Below are positions 49,422 to 58,494 of a stretch of DNA of 64,000 nucleotides, in pieces. A model generated the notes under the pieces. The model was not told the origin of the DNA and did no database searches. It worked only from the letters and a program-made list of their open reading frames with translations. This DNA is from Pseudomonadota bacterium. GTDB lineage: Bacteria > Pseudomonadota > Gammaproteobacteria > Steroidobacterales > Steroidobacteraceae. The DNA is taken from positions 133,182-197,181 of the forward strand of contig JAEZFW010000083.1 of the NCBI GenBank assembly GCA_023417315.1, read 5' to 3'. Position numbers and translations under genes: made by a program. Position 1 is the stretch's first letter, and every line of letters starts with the position of its first letter.

Positions 49422-50500
49422 GCGCTCGTGCACCCAAGGTCAGCGTCGTCATCACATGCTACAACTATGGGCGGTACGTGCAGCTCGCAATCGAAAGCGT
49501 GCTCGCACAGACCCACTCGAACATCGAGCTGATCGTCGTCGACGACGGCTCGACTGACGATACGGCCAGCATCCTGGATCGATATGCGGATCGCGTCGTT
49601 CGCATCCGGCAAGACAATCGGGGGCATGTCGCCGCCGTGAACCGAGGCTATGCAGCGGCCACGGGCGAGCTGATTTTATTTCTCGACGCGGATGACGCAT
49701 TGCTTCCCGAAGCGATCGCTGAAGCCGTCGCCGCGTGGGACCCGAGCTGCACCAAAGTGCAGTTCGAGCTCGACGTTGTGGATGCCGAGGGTCGATACCT
49801 GCGCCGCTTCTGCAACTACGTGGCCGGCTACGACTCAGCTCGAATCGAGCACGAGTTTGCCCGCTTCGGCACCTACGTCTGGCCTGTCTTGTCTGGCAAC
49901 CTCTATTCGCGATGGTACCTGCAGCAGTTGATGCCGCTGCGGGTTGCGCGGGCTCCGGATGGATTCTTGAACACGCTCGCTCCCCTCTATGGCCCTGTGG
50001 GAGTCCTCGCTAAGACGCTCGGCTATTACCGCTTACACGACTCTAACCTCAATTATCACGGTGTCACGGCAACCGACTTTGGCGCGCGTTTCTCTCGCCG
50101 GGTGAGCTTGCGACTGCGCGAGATCGAAGAGTTGCGTCGCCACGCCGCCCGACGGGAACGAAGCTTGCCCCGGGGCAACTTGCTCGATCATGACCTCACG
50201 TTCGTGAACTATCGACTGATGCTGAAGCGTCTCGGCGCAAGCTACGAAGGCGCAACCCACGATCGATCATTCGGCCTGTGGCGCAAGGGTATCGCGACGC
50301 TGTTCAACAGACCCTTACCCGCTCGATTGAAGCTCGCTCACGGTATGTGGCTCACGGCACTGCTGTGCAGCCCGACGAGGCTTGCCCAGCGCCTGATCAA
50401 CGCACGCTTTCAACGCACGCCGATGTTCGGGGCGCATCGCAAAGTCGACGGGCTGCCTGATGCGGATCTCGACGAACGCCCGGCGCGGCAGTCTGCCTGA
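49418..50500 (+). CDS. Glycosyltransferase family 2 (first of tandem pair)
   Basis: This 360 aa cytoplasmic enzyme starts at an ATGA overlap with the Wzy stop. GT2/GT-A features are VSVVITCYNYGRYVQLAIES, IELIVVDDGSTDDT, RQDNRGHVAAVNRGYAAATG and LILFLDADDALLPEA (DxD). The later part has VLSGNLYSRWYLQQLMPLRV and LGYYRLHDSNLNYHG, then a helical tail. It shares layout and several unusual motifs with the next gene, so the two probably arose by tandem duplication. Confidence 0.93.
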   Translation: MSARAPKVSVVITCYNYGRYVQLAIESVLAQTHSNIELIVVDDGSTDDTASILDRYADRVVRIRQDNRGHVAAVNRGYAAATGELILFLDADDALLPEAIAEAVAAWDPSCTKVQFELDVVDAEGRYLRRFCNYVAGYDSARIEHEFARFGTYVWPVLSGNLYSRWYLQQLMPLRVARAPDGFLNTLAPLYGPVGVLAKTLGYYRLHDSNLNYHGVTATDFGARFSRRVSLRLREIEELRRHAARRERSLPRGNLLDHDLTFVNYRLMLKRLGASYEGATHDRSFGLWRKGIATLFNRPLPARLKLAHGMWLTALLCSPTRLAQRLINARFQRTPMFGAHRKVDGLPDADLDERPARQSA

Positions 50501-50507
50501 GGATCTG

Positions 50508-51602
50508 ATGCGCGATCAGCCGACTCAACCTGCGACGCCCGACAGGCAAGCGAATCTGCCGCTGATCTCCGTGATCATTCCCAACTACAACTACGAAGCG
50601 TACGTAGGGAATGCGATCGACAGCGCGCTCGAACTCGACTGGCCGCGCGTGGAGGTCATCGTCATTGACGATGGTTCCACGGATGGTTCGCGAGCTGTGC
50701 TCGAATCGTACGGATCTCGGATCAAGACGATCCTGCAGGAGAACTCCGGGCAGCTCGTCGCCTGCAATAAGGGTCTGGCGCTGTCGCGCGGCGAAATCGT
50801 GATCTTTCTCGATTCCGACGACGTCCTCTCCCCTTCGCTCGCGCGCGAGGCATTCGCCGTGTGGACGCCGCAAGTGAGTAAGGTCCAAGTGCAGATGCGG
50901 TCCATCGATGCACAGGGCAACTCTCTGGGGAGCATCTTTCCGCAGTACTCGAGGGCACCTTCACCGCAAGAGATCAGGACGTGGGCCGCGTCGAGCTCGG
51001 CTTACCCCACGCCGCCGGGTTCGGGGAACATCTATTCGAGGTGGTTTCTCGAACGTATCTTTCCGTTGCACGACACATGCGGCACTGCGAACGACTCCTA
51101 TTGTCTCGCGGCCGCGCCTTATCTCGGTGATGTCGTGACGATCGCGAAGCCGCTCGTGTCGTACCGCATCCATGGCAAGAATCAGGGTGCGCTCTTGCGT
51201 CTCGACGCTCGGCAGTTCGAGCGGCAAATGACGCGTGCGCGCCTGCGGCGTATGTACGCGTGCTCAATCGCGAAGTCGGTCGGTCTGACGCTCCGGGAAG
51301 ATGCGATCGACCGCAGTTTTACCTATCTGTGCTATCGGGCCAGCTCGCTCAAGATGGCGCCGGAGAAGCATCCGCTCGCAAACGACAGCGCGCTGCGCTG
51401 CTTACGCGACTTCACACGGGCCTTCTTCACTCCGCAAGGTCTCGCCTTCAGAGCGCGCATATCGATGCTGATCTGGGGATGGGTCGTATGCCTGTTACCT
51501 GCCTCAGTGGCGAGCCACATGATTCTGTGGCGCTTCGCGCCGAGCGCGCGGCCGCCCACACTCAAGACGCTGCTCGGAAGATTGAAAGTGGTGCGCGCTT
51601 GA
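50508..51602 (+). CDS. Glycosyltransferase family 2 (second of tandem pair)
   Basis: This 364 aa GT2 enzyme has ISVIIPNYNYEAYVGNAIDS, VEVIVIDDGSTDGSRAVLES, LQENSGQLVACNKGLALSRG and IVIFLDSDDVLSPSLAREAF, then PPGSGNIYSRWFLERIFPLH and LVSYRIHGKNQGALL. The middle motifs (SGNIYSRW, YRIHG) mirror SGNLYSRW and YRLHD in the preceding gene. The ATG at 50508 is preceded by AGGA and follows the upstream stop by 7 bp. An in-frame start at 50460 is less likely. Confidence 0.93.
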   Translation: MRDQPTQPATPDRQANLPLISVIIPNYNYEAYVGNAIDSALELDWPRVEVIVIDDGSTDGSRAVLESYGSRIKTILQENSGQLVACNKGLALSRGEIVIFLDSDDVLSPSLAREAFAVWTPQVSKVQVQMRSIDAQGNSLGSIFPQYSRAPSPQEIRTWAASSSAYPTPPGSGNIYSRWFLERIFPLHDTCGTANDSYCLAAAPYLGDVVTIAKPLVSYRIHGKNQGALLRLDARQFERQMTRARLRRMYACSIAKSVGLTLREDAIDRSFTYLCYRASSLKMAPEKHPLANDSALRCLRDFTRAFFTPQGLAFRARISMLIWGWVVCLLPASVASHMILWRFAPSARPPTLKTLLGRLKVVRA

Positions 51603-51654
51603 CCTCGCGACGCGGAACTTTATTCGAATACGGCCTAAGGATGATCTCGCGTAC

Positions 51655-53658
51655 ATGAAGGTTTTCTATCACAAGATGGACGGCGGCAACGTCGGCGACG
51701 ATATGAACGCCGCGTTGTGGCACAAGCTCGTGCCGTCGCTCGATGAGATCGCAAGCGCGGAGTGGTTGATCGGCGCTGGAACGATTCTCGATGCCCGCCT
51801 CGATTCGCTGCCGGGACGAAAGATCGTGATGGGATCGGGCTTCCGCCCGGGTGCGAAGCGCGTCTCGGATGCCAACGTGCGATTCGCCGCTGTCCGCGGA
51901 TTCTTGAGCGCGGCACAGTGCGGCCTCGATCCCGAGATCGCCGCGTGCGATCCAGGGTTTCTAGTGTCGAAAGCTTGGCCGCAGCAACGATCCGAAGGTG
52001 GGCGGATTGCGTTCATCCCGCACGTGTACTCGGAGCGCTACTCCTCGATTAGCGCCGCTGCTGAGGATGCCGGTTTCGAAGTGATCAGCCCGACGCTCGA
52101 TATCGAAACGTTCCTGCGCACGCTCGCAAGCTGCGCTCGCGTATTCACCGAGTCGCTGCACGGCGCGATCTTCGCCGACGCACTGCGCATACCCTGGGCG
52201 CGCATGTGCGCCTGCTCGATCTACTACGAACGCTCCGACGTGGCGGATTTCAAGTGGAACGATGCTTTCTCAGTCCTGGGACTCGAGGGTGCCTCGATCA
52301 ATCGCGTTGGACTTCTGCCTTTGAAGCGCGATTGGGCCCGGGCTCGAACCATGCTCCGCCCGCTGCAAGCAGCCGCTGAGAGCAGGCTCGTGCGCTCTCT
52401 TTATCGGCGACGCGATGACAACAAAGTGTTCCAGCTTTCCGATGCGGCCCGACTGAACGAACAAGTCGACAGGCTCTTGATGCGCCTCGGAGAGTTGACG
52501 GAACCTGCGAATGTATCGCGCTGGCCCGCGACGCGAGACTGCACCGACCCGCGTACCCGTCCACCTACGATGCAGGTGTCGTGTTTTCCCAAACGCGGAG
52601 AGAACGCCTACCTGCACAGCTTCGCGAACAGTCTCGAGCGCTGCGGCGCCATTGTCGATGAGTTCACGTTCGGCCGCGCGCTGTCCAAACGGTACGACGT
52701 CGTGCACATGCATTGGCCCGACACTCATCTACGCACGCACTCTTGGTGGCGCGCAATCGGAAAGCACATCCGCCTCGCGGTCACCTGTGCGGCGCTGCGC
52801 GCCCGAGGCACGCGGATCGTCTGGATGATCCACAACATCAAGCCGCACGAGAAGGATCACTGGATCTCGCGAACGCTCTTTCCGCTCTGGTTTCCGCGCA
52901 CGTGCACGAACGTCATGGCGCTCACGCACAAGGGGTTGCTGCTCGCGCAACAGGCGTATCCGCGCCTTCTCACGAAGCCGGCGATCGTCGTCCCCCACGG
53001 GCACTATCGGAACGTTCACCCGACTGTCGAATCGCGTGTCAGCGCGCGTCGCAAGCTCGGCTTGGACGAGCATGCATTCACCTTTGTGTTCTTCGGCAAC
53101 ATCCGCCCATACAAGAACGTCCCCGCGCTGATCGATGCATTTCGAAAATTGAGCGAGCCGCACGCGCAGTTACTGATTGCCGGACAAGCTGTGCGCGGAG
53201 TGCGCGCGGAAGACCTGCGCGCTCTAACCGTAGGCGATCCTCGCATTCACTTGCATCTGAAGTTCATTCCGGACGAGGACGTGTCCCTGTACTTGGGTGC
53301 CGCCGACAAAGTGGTCATCCCCTTCGCGAGCGTGCTGAACTCGGGCAGCGTCATGCTCGCACTGTCTCTAAATCGCAGTGTGCTCGCACCTCATCTCGGC
53401 GCGATGCCGGAGCTGCAAGCGCACGTCGGCTCACGCTGGCTCGATCTATACCAAGGTGCATTTGGTCCCGAGCTCCTGCTGCGCTCGATGAGAGGCTGCG
53501 CGACTCCCGCCGAGCACGAGCAAGTCGATCTGTCGATGTTCGACTGGGAAGTGATCGGCCACGCCGCGCTTCACTTCTATCGCCATAGCATGGGGACGAG
53601 CGAATCGCCGCGAAGTGGGGACGTTGCTGCGCTCGGGAGCCGGAGCTCTCGGTCCTGA
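51655..53658 (+). CDS. Polysaccharide pyruvyl transferase - GT4 glycosyltransferase fusion
   Basis: This is a 667 aa bifunctional protein. Residues 1-285 are a pyruvyl-transferase domain of ExoV/GumL type (FYHKMDGGNVGDDMNAALW, WLIGAGTILDARLDSLPGRK, VMGSGFRPGA, VRGFLSAAQCGL, IPHVYSERYS, FTESLHGAIFADALRIPWAR), which adds a pyruvate ketal to a sugar. A linker about 285-305 joins a GT-B domain (306-640: VSCFPKRGENAYLHSFANSL, DVVHMHWPDTHLRTHSWW, WMIHNIKPHEKDHW, FTFVFFGNIRPYKNVPALID, GAADKVVIPFASVLNSGSV). No stop or frame break lies between them. In known loci these are separate genes, so this suggests one enzyme that adds a terminal sugar and pyruvylates it. Confidence 0.88.
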   Translation: MKVFYHKMDGGNVGDDMNAALWHKLVPSLDEIASAEWLIGAGTILDARLDSLPGRKIVMGSGFRPGAKRVSDANVRFAAVRGFLSAAQCGLDPEIAACDPGFLVSKAWPQQRSEGGRIAFIPHVYSERYSSISAAAEDAGFEVISPTLDIETFLRTLASCARVFTESLHGAIFADALRIPWARMCACSIYYERSDVADFKWNDAFSVLGLEGASINRVGLLPLKRDWARARTMLRPLQAAAESRLVRSLYRRRDDNKVFQLSDAARLNEQVDRLLMRLGELTEPANVSRWPATRDCTDPRTRPPTMQVSCFPKRGENAYLHSFANSLERCGAIVDEFTFGRALSKRYDVVHMHWPDTHLRTHSWWRAIGKHIRLAVTCAALRARGTRIVWMIHNIKPHEKDHWISRTLFPLWFPRTCTNVMALTHKGLLLAQQAYPRLLTKPAIVVPHGHYRNVHPTVESRVSARRKLGLDEHAFTFVFFGNIRPYKNVPALIDAFRKLSEPHAQLLIAGQAVRGVRAEDLRALTVGDPRIHLHLKFIPDEDVSLYLGAADKVVIPFASVLNSGSVMLALSLNRSVLAPHLGAMPELQAHVGSRWLDLYQGAFGPELLLRSMRGCATPAEHEQVDLSMFDWEVIGHAALHFYRHSMGTSESPRSGDVAALGSRSSRS

Positions 53659-53666
53659 ACGAACAC

Positions 53667-55175
53667 ATGAGCCATTCTGACGACAAGACGGCGGCTGCAA
53701 GCGGAGCGATGAACTCTCCCGCGCCAGAGTCGCTCGGCCGCACCGCGGCGCGCTCCGTCGGGTGGATCGTCGTCGATCGTTGGGGAACTCGGCTCGCCAC
53801 GTTGCTCTCGATTCTCGTACTCGGACGTTTGTTGACACCGGGCGATTTCGGCCTCGTCGCGCTCGCGGCAATCTTCATCACGGTTGCAGGGATTTTCGTC
53901 GAGCAAGGGTTCAACAAGGCGCTCATTCAGCGACAAGAGCTTCGAACGGACCACATGGATAGCGCCTTCTGGGCGTCGATGGTCGTCGCGGTCGTGTTCA
54001 CAGGCGTAACGGTTGTTGCCGCACCTTACATCGCCAATGCCGCGAACGCCCCGGAGCTCGCTGGCGTGTTGCGATGGCTGTCGATCGCACTGGTCATCAA
54101 CGCGCTGACATGCACGCCGTATGCGCTGCTCGAACGCGATTTTCGCTTCAAGACGCTCGCGATTCGACGGCTCTCGAGCACCGTGAGCGGCGCGGTCGTC
54201 GGCATCGCGATGGCTTACGCGGATTTCGGAGTGTGGAGCCTCGTTGGGCAGATGCTGGTCAACAGTGTCGTGGGTCTCATCGTGCTATGGGCAGCGACGA
54301 ACTGGCGACCACGCGGTTTGCCGAACATGACGGCGCTGCGCGAGCTCTGGCCAATCGGTTTCGGTGTGCTCGGCATCGAGCTGTTGGCGGTCTTGGGCTC
54401 GCAAGTCGATCGTATCGCGATCGCCGCGTTCCTCGGTGCGGAAGCGCTCGGCTGGTACTTCATGGCCATGAAGATCATCACGATCATGGTGGAGATCTTC
54501 TCTTCCGTGTTCGCCGCGATTTCGATGCCGATGTTCTCTCGGCTGCAGAGCGACAAATCTCGACTGTGCGCTTGGCTCTACCGCTTGACCGGCGCGAGCA
54601 GCGCGATCGCGCTGCCTTGTTTTGCGCTCGCAGCGGCACTCGCGCCGCTGCTGCTGCCCTGGGTGCTCGGATCTCAATGGGCACCAAGCGTTCCCATCTT
54701 CCAGATCCTCACTCTGCTTGGAGCGATCAACGCGCTCGCATACTTCGACCGCAATGCGCTGCTCGCGGCGGGACGGGCGAAAGATGCATTCCTCCTTACG
54801 CTGGGTCAGAGCATGCTCGGAGCCGTTCTTGTGTTCATCGCGGCCCCGTTCGGCGTGATCGCGGTCGCCATTGCGGTCGTCACGCGGCAATACCTTTACT
54901 GGCCGGTTCGAGTGTGGGTTCTCAGGCGTGCAATCGGTATCGAACCGCGCCGCTACTTCGCTCAATGGATCCGGCCTTTCTTCGCGGCCGCCATGATGAG
55001 CGCGGCCGTCGCCGCCTTTCTATGGCGCTGGCCCGCGCTCCCCACATCGACACTCACGCATCTGATTGCGGGTGGACTGCTCGGCGGCGCGCTGTACCTA
55101 GCCGCCCTGCGGGTCGTCTATCCGCGCATCTATGTCGATGCTCGGGAGATGTTCCTTCGTCATCGGCAGGTTTGA
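53667..55175 (+). CDS. Lipopolysaccharide/exopolysaccharide flippase (MOP family, Wzx-like)
   Basis: This 502 aa protein has about 14 membrane helices. LGRTAARSVGWIVVDRWGTR, LLTPGDFGLVALAAIFITVA, GFNKALIQRQELRTDHMDSA and FWASMVVAVVFTGVTVVAAP match the polysaccharide transporter (WzxC) type. It flips the lipid-linked repeat unit to the periplasm. A second possible start is Met15 (53709), which has GGAG four bases upstream. It lies 8 bp after the fusion gene and 21 bp before the EpsL-like gene. Confidence 0.92.
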   Translation: MSHSDDKTAAASGAMNSPAPESLGRTAARSVGWIVVDRWGTRLATLLSILVLGRLLTPGDFGLVALAAIFITVAGIFVEQGFNKALIQRQELRTDHMDSAFWASMVVAVVFTGVTVVAAPYIANAANAPELAGVLRWLSIALVINALTCTPYALLERDFRFKTLAIRRLSSTVSGAVVGIAMAYADFGVWSLVGQMLVNSVVGLIVLWAATNWRPRGLPNMTALRELWPIGFGVLGIELLAVLGSQVDRIAIAAFLGAEALGWYFMAMKIITIMVEIFSSVFAAISMPMFSRLQSDKSRLCAWLYRLTGASSAIALPCFALAAALAPLLLPWVLGSQWAPSVPIFQILTLLGAINALAYFDRNALLAAGRAKDAFLLTLGQSMLGAVLVFIAAPFGVIAVAIAVVTRQYLYWPVRVWVLRRAIGIEPRRYFAQWIRPFFAAAMMSAAVAAFLWRWPALPTSTLTHLIAGGLLGGALYLAALRVVYPRIYVDAREMFLRHRQV

Positions 55176-55196
55176 GGATTGCATGGGAGGCTTGGC

Positions 55197-56477
55197 ATGA
55201 CCCAGCACACACGACGTACGCAGATCGCACTCGCAATCACGATTGTTCTCACGGGCGCGCATGCCGGCGCGCAACAGCTACCCGCATCACAACGTGCAGG
55301 AGATGCCGATGACGAGCGGGCGTTCGCTTTCTACGTGGGCGATCAACTCATGTACGACGACAACTTGTTCAGGCTGCCCGAGCCTGCTCAGCGCGATCCC
55401 AGCCAAGTGCCGGTCGAGGACACCGAGGACTACGTCAATCAACTCTCGGCGGGCTTACGCGCGCGCATGCACATGGGGCGCCAAACGCTCGCGCTCGCGG
55501 CACGCGTGGATGACGTGCAGTTTCATAACAACGATCAGCTCGATTACACGGGCGGGGTCGCGAGGCTCGACTTTGATTGGGAGATCGGCCGTCGCTGGAG
55601 CGGCCGAGTGGTGGGCGACTATCAGCGTTCGCTCGCGAGCTACACCAACTATCGATTCTTCGAACGCGACATCGTCGAGGCGTTGAGCGGCGAGCTGCAG
55701 GCCCGCGTTCAAGTCGGCCCTCGTTTTGCGTTCTTGACTAGCGCTCGTTCGAGACGCACCGATCACAGTGACATCGACCGACGCGCCGAGAACTTCGAAA
55801 GCGACTCAGGAACCGCGGGTCTCGAGCTGGCCCTATCCAATACGGATCGCTTCATCCTCGAGTATCGGTATCTCGAGGGCGATTTCCCGGACACGTTCGC
55901 ACCCGGCAGCCCAGATGCACGCGATCGCAGCTACGAGGAAACGCTTGCCAATCTGCGCATGGAATATGAGCTCACTACGAAGCTGCACTTCCGAGGCAAC
56001 ATCGGCAATCTGGAGCGCGAGTATCCAGCCGAGTCGATCTCGGAAGACTATTCGGGTGTCGTGTGGAAAGCGACCTTAGATTGGGAGCCGCGACGCAAGC
56101 TCGGCTTCGAGCTGTCCGCGTGGCGCGACTTGAAGGCTTACGTCGACTCGGAGTCGAACTACTTCGAAGCGGTCGGTGCGAGCTTGGGGCCGACCTGGAA
56201 GCCTTCGGATAAGCTCGATTTCTCGCTCGAATACATCTACGAGGAACAGGACTACATCGGCAGCCTGACCCTCTCACCGATCCCAGGCGATCCAGCGTTC
56301 GAGCAGGACACCGGTCGCGAGGATGCGATCGACGTTGCGCGCTTCAGGGCTTCCTACTCGCCGCGCGAGTTCATCGAGCTGGATCTGACGCTCGCCTACA
56401 TCGATCGCAGCTCGAATCGTCCAAGCCGTATCTACGACGCTCAAGCGGCCGGCTTCGGCATTCGCGTGGTGTTCTGA
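55197..56477 (+). CDS. epsL: Outer-membrane beta-barrel protein (EpsL-like)
   Basis: This 426 aa protein has a signal peptide (ending TGAHAGA-QQL) and a body of alternating amphipathic strands (LMYDDNLFRLPEPAQRD, LALAARVDDVQFHNNDQLDY, RFILEYRYLEGDFPDTF, LDFSLEYIYEEQDYIGSL). It ends in IRVVF, a beta-signal for BAM. The strand YDDNLFRL near the N-terminus is typical of EpsL-type proteins of methanolan and PEP-CTERM-linked exopolysaccharide loci. It probably forms the outer-membrane exit for the polymer, with the barrel-less exporter EpsE. The ATG at 55197 has GGGAGG six bases upstream; an in-frame TTG lies at 55179. Confidence 0.88.
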   Translation: MTQHTRRTQIALAITIVLTGAHAGAQQLPASQRAGDADDERAFAFYVGDQLMYDDNLFRLPEPAQRDPSQVPVEDTEDYVNQLSAGLRARMHMGRQTLALAARVDDVQFHNNDQLDYTGGVARLDFDWEIGRRWSGRVVGDYQRSLASYTNYRFFERDIVEALSGELQARVQVGPRFAFLTSARSRRTDHSDIDRRAENFESDSGTAGLELALSNTDRFILEYRYLEGDFPDTFAPGSPDARDRSYEETLANLRMEYELTTKLHFRGNIGNLEREYPAESISEDYSGVVWKATLDWEPRRKLGFELSAWRDLKAYVDSESNYFEAVGASLGPTWKPSDKLDFSLEYIYEEQDYIGSLTLSPIPGDPAFEQDTGREDAIDVARFRASYSPREFIELDLTLAYIDRSSNRPSRIYDAQAAGFGIRVVF

Positions 56478-56488
56478 GAATTCAAGCG

Positions 56489-57262
56489 ATGGTCACCGCG
56501 AATCCTTCATCTCAGCGACTCTCCCTCGCACGATGCCTGCTCGCCTGTATGGCGGTGGCGCTGATCGTGTCGAGCGCTGCGCGCGCCCAAGGGGCGCCCT
56601 CGCCTTATCCCAAGCGTGCAGAAGAGTGGCCCGGCGTAGGAGTCGTTCGTGTGTTCGGATGGATGGCCGAGAATCGTCGCGTGTTCTGGCGTCATCGCAA
56701 CGAAGCACGCAATGCCATCGTATTTGCGGGCGACTCGCTGATCGCGTCCTGGAAGGATCTTGCGAATGCGTTCCCTGGCGAGCACGTTGCAAACCGCGCG
56801 ATCGGCGGCGATGTCAGCCGCGGTCTGCTGTTTCGCTTCGAGGAAGATGTGCTCGCGCTCGAACCAAGGATGATCTTGATCTTGATCGGCACGAACGATC
56901 TTACGGCGCGTCAGGATGCGGATCTGACGCTCGCGAACATCCGCGGCATGCTCGAGATGACGCACGCTCGAGATCCCGAGACACGCGTCTTGTTGTGCAC
57001 CGTGCCACCGAGCGCAGATCCGAAGGCCCCGGTCGACGAGCGAGAGCGCACCGCACTCAACGACGGCCTGCGTGCGCTCGCCCGTGAGCGCGAACGTGTA
57101 TCGCTCGTCGACTTGTTCGCAGCGCTCGCGGATGGGCTCGGTGCGCCCGATCCTCGGTTCTTTCGAGCGGATCTGCTTCATCTATCGCCGCAAGGGCACG
57201 CTCGATTCGCAGAGCTGGTCTCGGACGTGCTTCGACATACAGGGAGCTCCTCGCAATCATGA
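56489..57262 (+). CDS. SGNH/GDSL hydrolase
   Basis: This 257 aa exported hydrolase has a signal peptide (ending SSAARA-QGA). SGNH blocks are IVFAGDSLIASW (Ser83), NRAIGGDVS (Gly), ILIGTNDLTA (Asn136) and DLLHLSPQGH (Asp228, His231). The complete catalytic set predicts esterase or deacetylase activity in the periplasm. The next gene, an acyltransferase-3 protein, starts at an ATGA overlap with its stop, so the two probably work together to add and remove, or transfer, acetyl groups on the exopolysaccharide. Confidence 0.92.
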   Translation: MVTANPSSQRLSLARCLLACMAVALIVSSAARAQGAPSPYPKRAEEWPGVGVVRVFGWMAENRRVFWRHRNEARNAIVFAGDSLIASWKDLANAFPGEHVANRAIGGDVSRGLLFRFEEDVLALEPRMILILIGTNDLTARQDADLTLANIRGMLEMTHARDPETRVLLCTVPPSADPKAPVDERERTALNDGLRALARERERVSLVDLFAALADGLGAPDPRFFRADLLHLSPQGHARFAELVSDVLRHTGSSSQS

Positions 57263-58467
57263 GCACAGCTGCCAAAGAAATCGCGAGAGTCGTGCCGATG
57301 AGTGATGCGGCATCTGCTTATCTGGATGCGATGCGCGCGCTGGGTGCCAACCTCGTGATCGTCGCGCATGTCTTGGCGCTCTACTTTGGGATCAAGAAAT
57401 TCCCGTTCGGCAGCCTCGGTGTGACGATCTTCTTCCTGCTTTCCGGCTTCTTGATCATGCAGTCGATGCTGTCGCGTTCGGCGCGTCCGGGGGTGCATTT
57501 GCCAGGATTCTTGGCCGATCGAACAGCGCGCATTCTGACGCCCTACGTGCCCGCGCTCCTCTTCATCGTTCTAGCGAATGTCCTGTTCATCGATGCGAGC
57601 TACAGCAAGGACGGCAACAACATCGGACTGCTCGCCTTCCTCGGGAATCTGTTGCTGCTGCAGGATCACAGCGCTTTTCAGTTCCTGGAGCTCGTCGGTA
57701 TCGATTTCGCCTGGCGCATTCGTCCGTACAACAGCGCCGAGCCGTTCTGGACGGTGGCGATCGAGATGTGGATCTACGTGGCCGCGGGCTTGTTCTTCTT
57801 CTGCCTGCTCAAGCGTGAGCAGCTTGATCGACGCTGGTTCGTCGCGCTCGGCTTGCTGAGCCTCCCAGTGGTGATCTGGAATGCTGCAGCGGGCGGCGGC
57901 AAATCGCTCACATTGATTTGGATCGTCGGTGGGATCTTCGGCCTGCTGTTCCATCGCTGGCGAGCGACCGGTTACGCGAACGCGAAAATCATCGCCGCAA
58001 CGATGGTGGGGTTCGGTTTGATCGCGCTCGTCGGTCGTGCGGGGAAAGTCGGCTTCTCCCCTTATGATCTGCAGACTGCCGTGTTGATCGCGATTGCGCT
58101 CTTCGGTGTGCTTGCCTACCTGCTGACAATCACGCGCACCTCATCTCGCTACAAACGCGCGCTGGAGCTCATCGCCTCGTACAGCTATAGCCTTTATCTG
58201 CTGCACAACACCGTGCTCATCGCCGTGCTGGAGGCCCTGCCCATCGCCGATATGCGCATTCGCGCCGCGGTCGCTGTCGTACTCGCGCACCTGTGCTCGT
58301 ACCTCTTGTATCTCGCGTTCGAACGACATTATCGAGCTGTTGGCGCCTGGCTACGACCGCGATTCGAGAACATTCTGCGAACGACTCACACGAGTGCGAG
58401 CGGCACGCTCGTATCGACAGGAAGTCCAGCGACGCCCATCGCGGACCTCGCGATTCGCAAACCATAG
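57259..58467 (+). CDS. Acyltransferase family 3 membrane protein
   Basis: This 402 aa integral membrane protein has about ten helices. It opens YLDAMRALGANLVIVAHVLA with the family His (IVAHV), then FFLLSGFLIMQSML, FLADRTARILTPYVPALLF and FWTVAIEMWIYVAAGLFFF, and a C-terminal LIASYSYSLYLLHNTVLIAV. AT3 proteins move acyl groups, mostly acetyl, from acyl-CoA across the membrane onto surface sugars. Overlap with the SGNH gene links it to exopolysaccharide acetylation. Like most members it has no soluble partner domain of its own, so the SGNH protein may be that partner. Confidence 0.92.
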   Translation: MSTAAKEIARVVPMSDAASAYLDAMRALGANLVIVAHVLALYFGIKKFPFGSLGVTIFFLLSGFLIMQSMLSRSARPGVHLPGFLADRTARILTPYVPALLFIVLANVLFIDASYSKDGNNIGLLAFLGNLLLLQDHSAFQFLELVGIDFAWRIRPYNSAEPFWTVAIEMWIYVAAGLFFFCLLKREQLDRRWFVALGLLSLPVVIWNAAAGGGKSLTLIWIVGGIFGLLFHRWRATGYANAKIIAATMVGFGLIALVGRAGKVGFSPYDLQTAVLIAIALFGVLAYLLTITRTSSRYKRALELIASYSYSLYLLHNTVLIAVLEALPIADMRIRAAVAVVLAHLCSYLLYLAFERHYRAVGAWLRPRFENILRTTHTSASGTLVSTGSPATPIADLAIRKP

Positions 58468-58480
58468 TCGCAGCTTGAAC

Positions 58481-58488
58481 AAGGAGGT
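58481..58488 (+). promoter_or_regulatory. Strong ribosome binding site for GH16 gene
   Basis: AAGGAGGT, a full anti-SD match, lies 6 bp before the ATG at 58495. It is stronger than the sites of neighbouring genes, suggesting a high translation rate. Confidence 0.85.
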
Positions 58489-58494
58489 CTAGAC

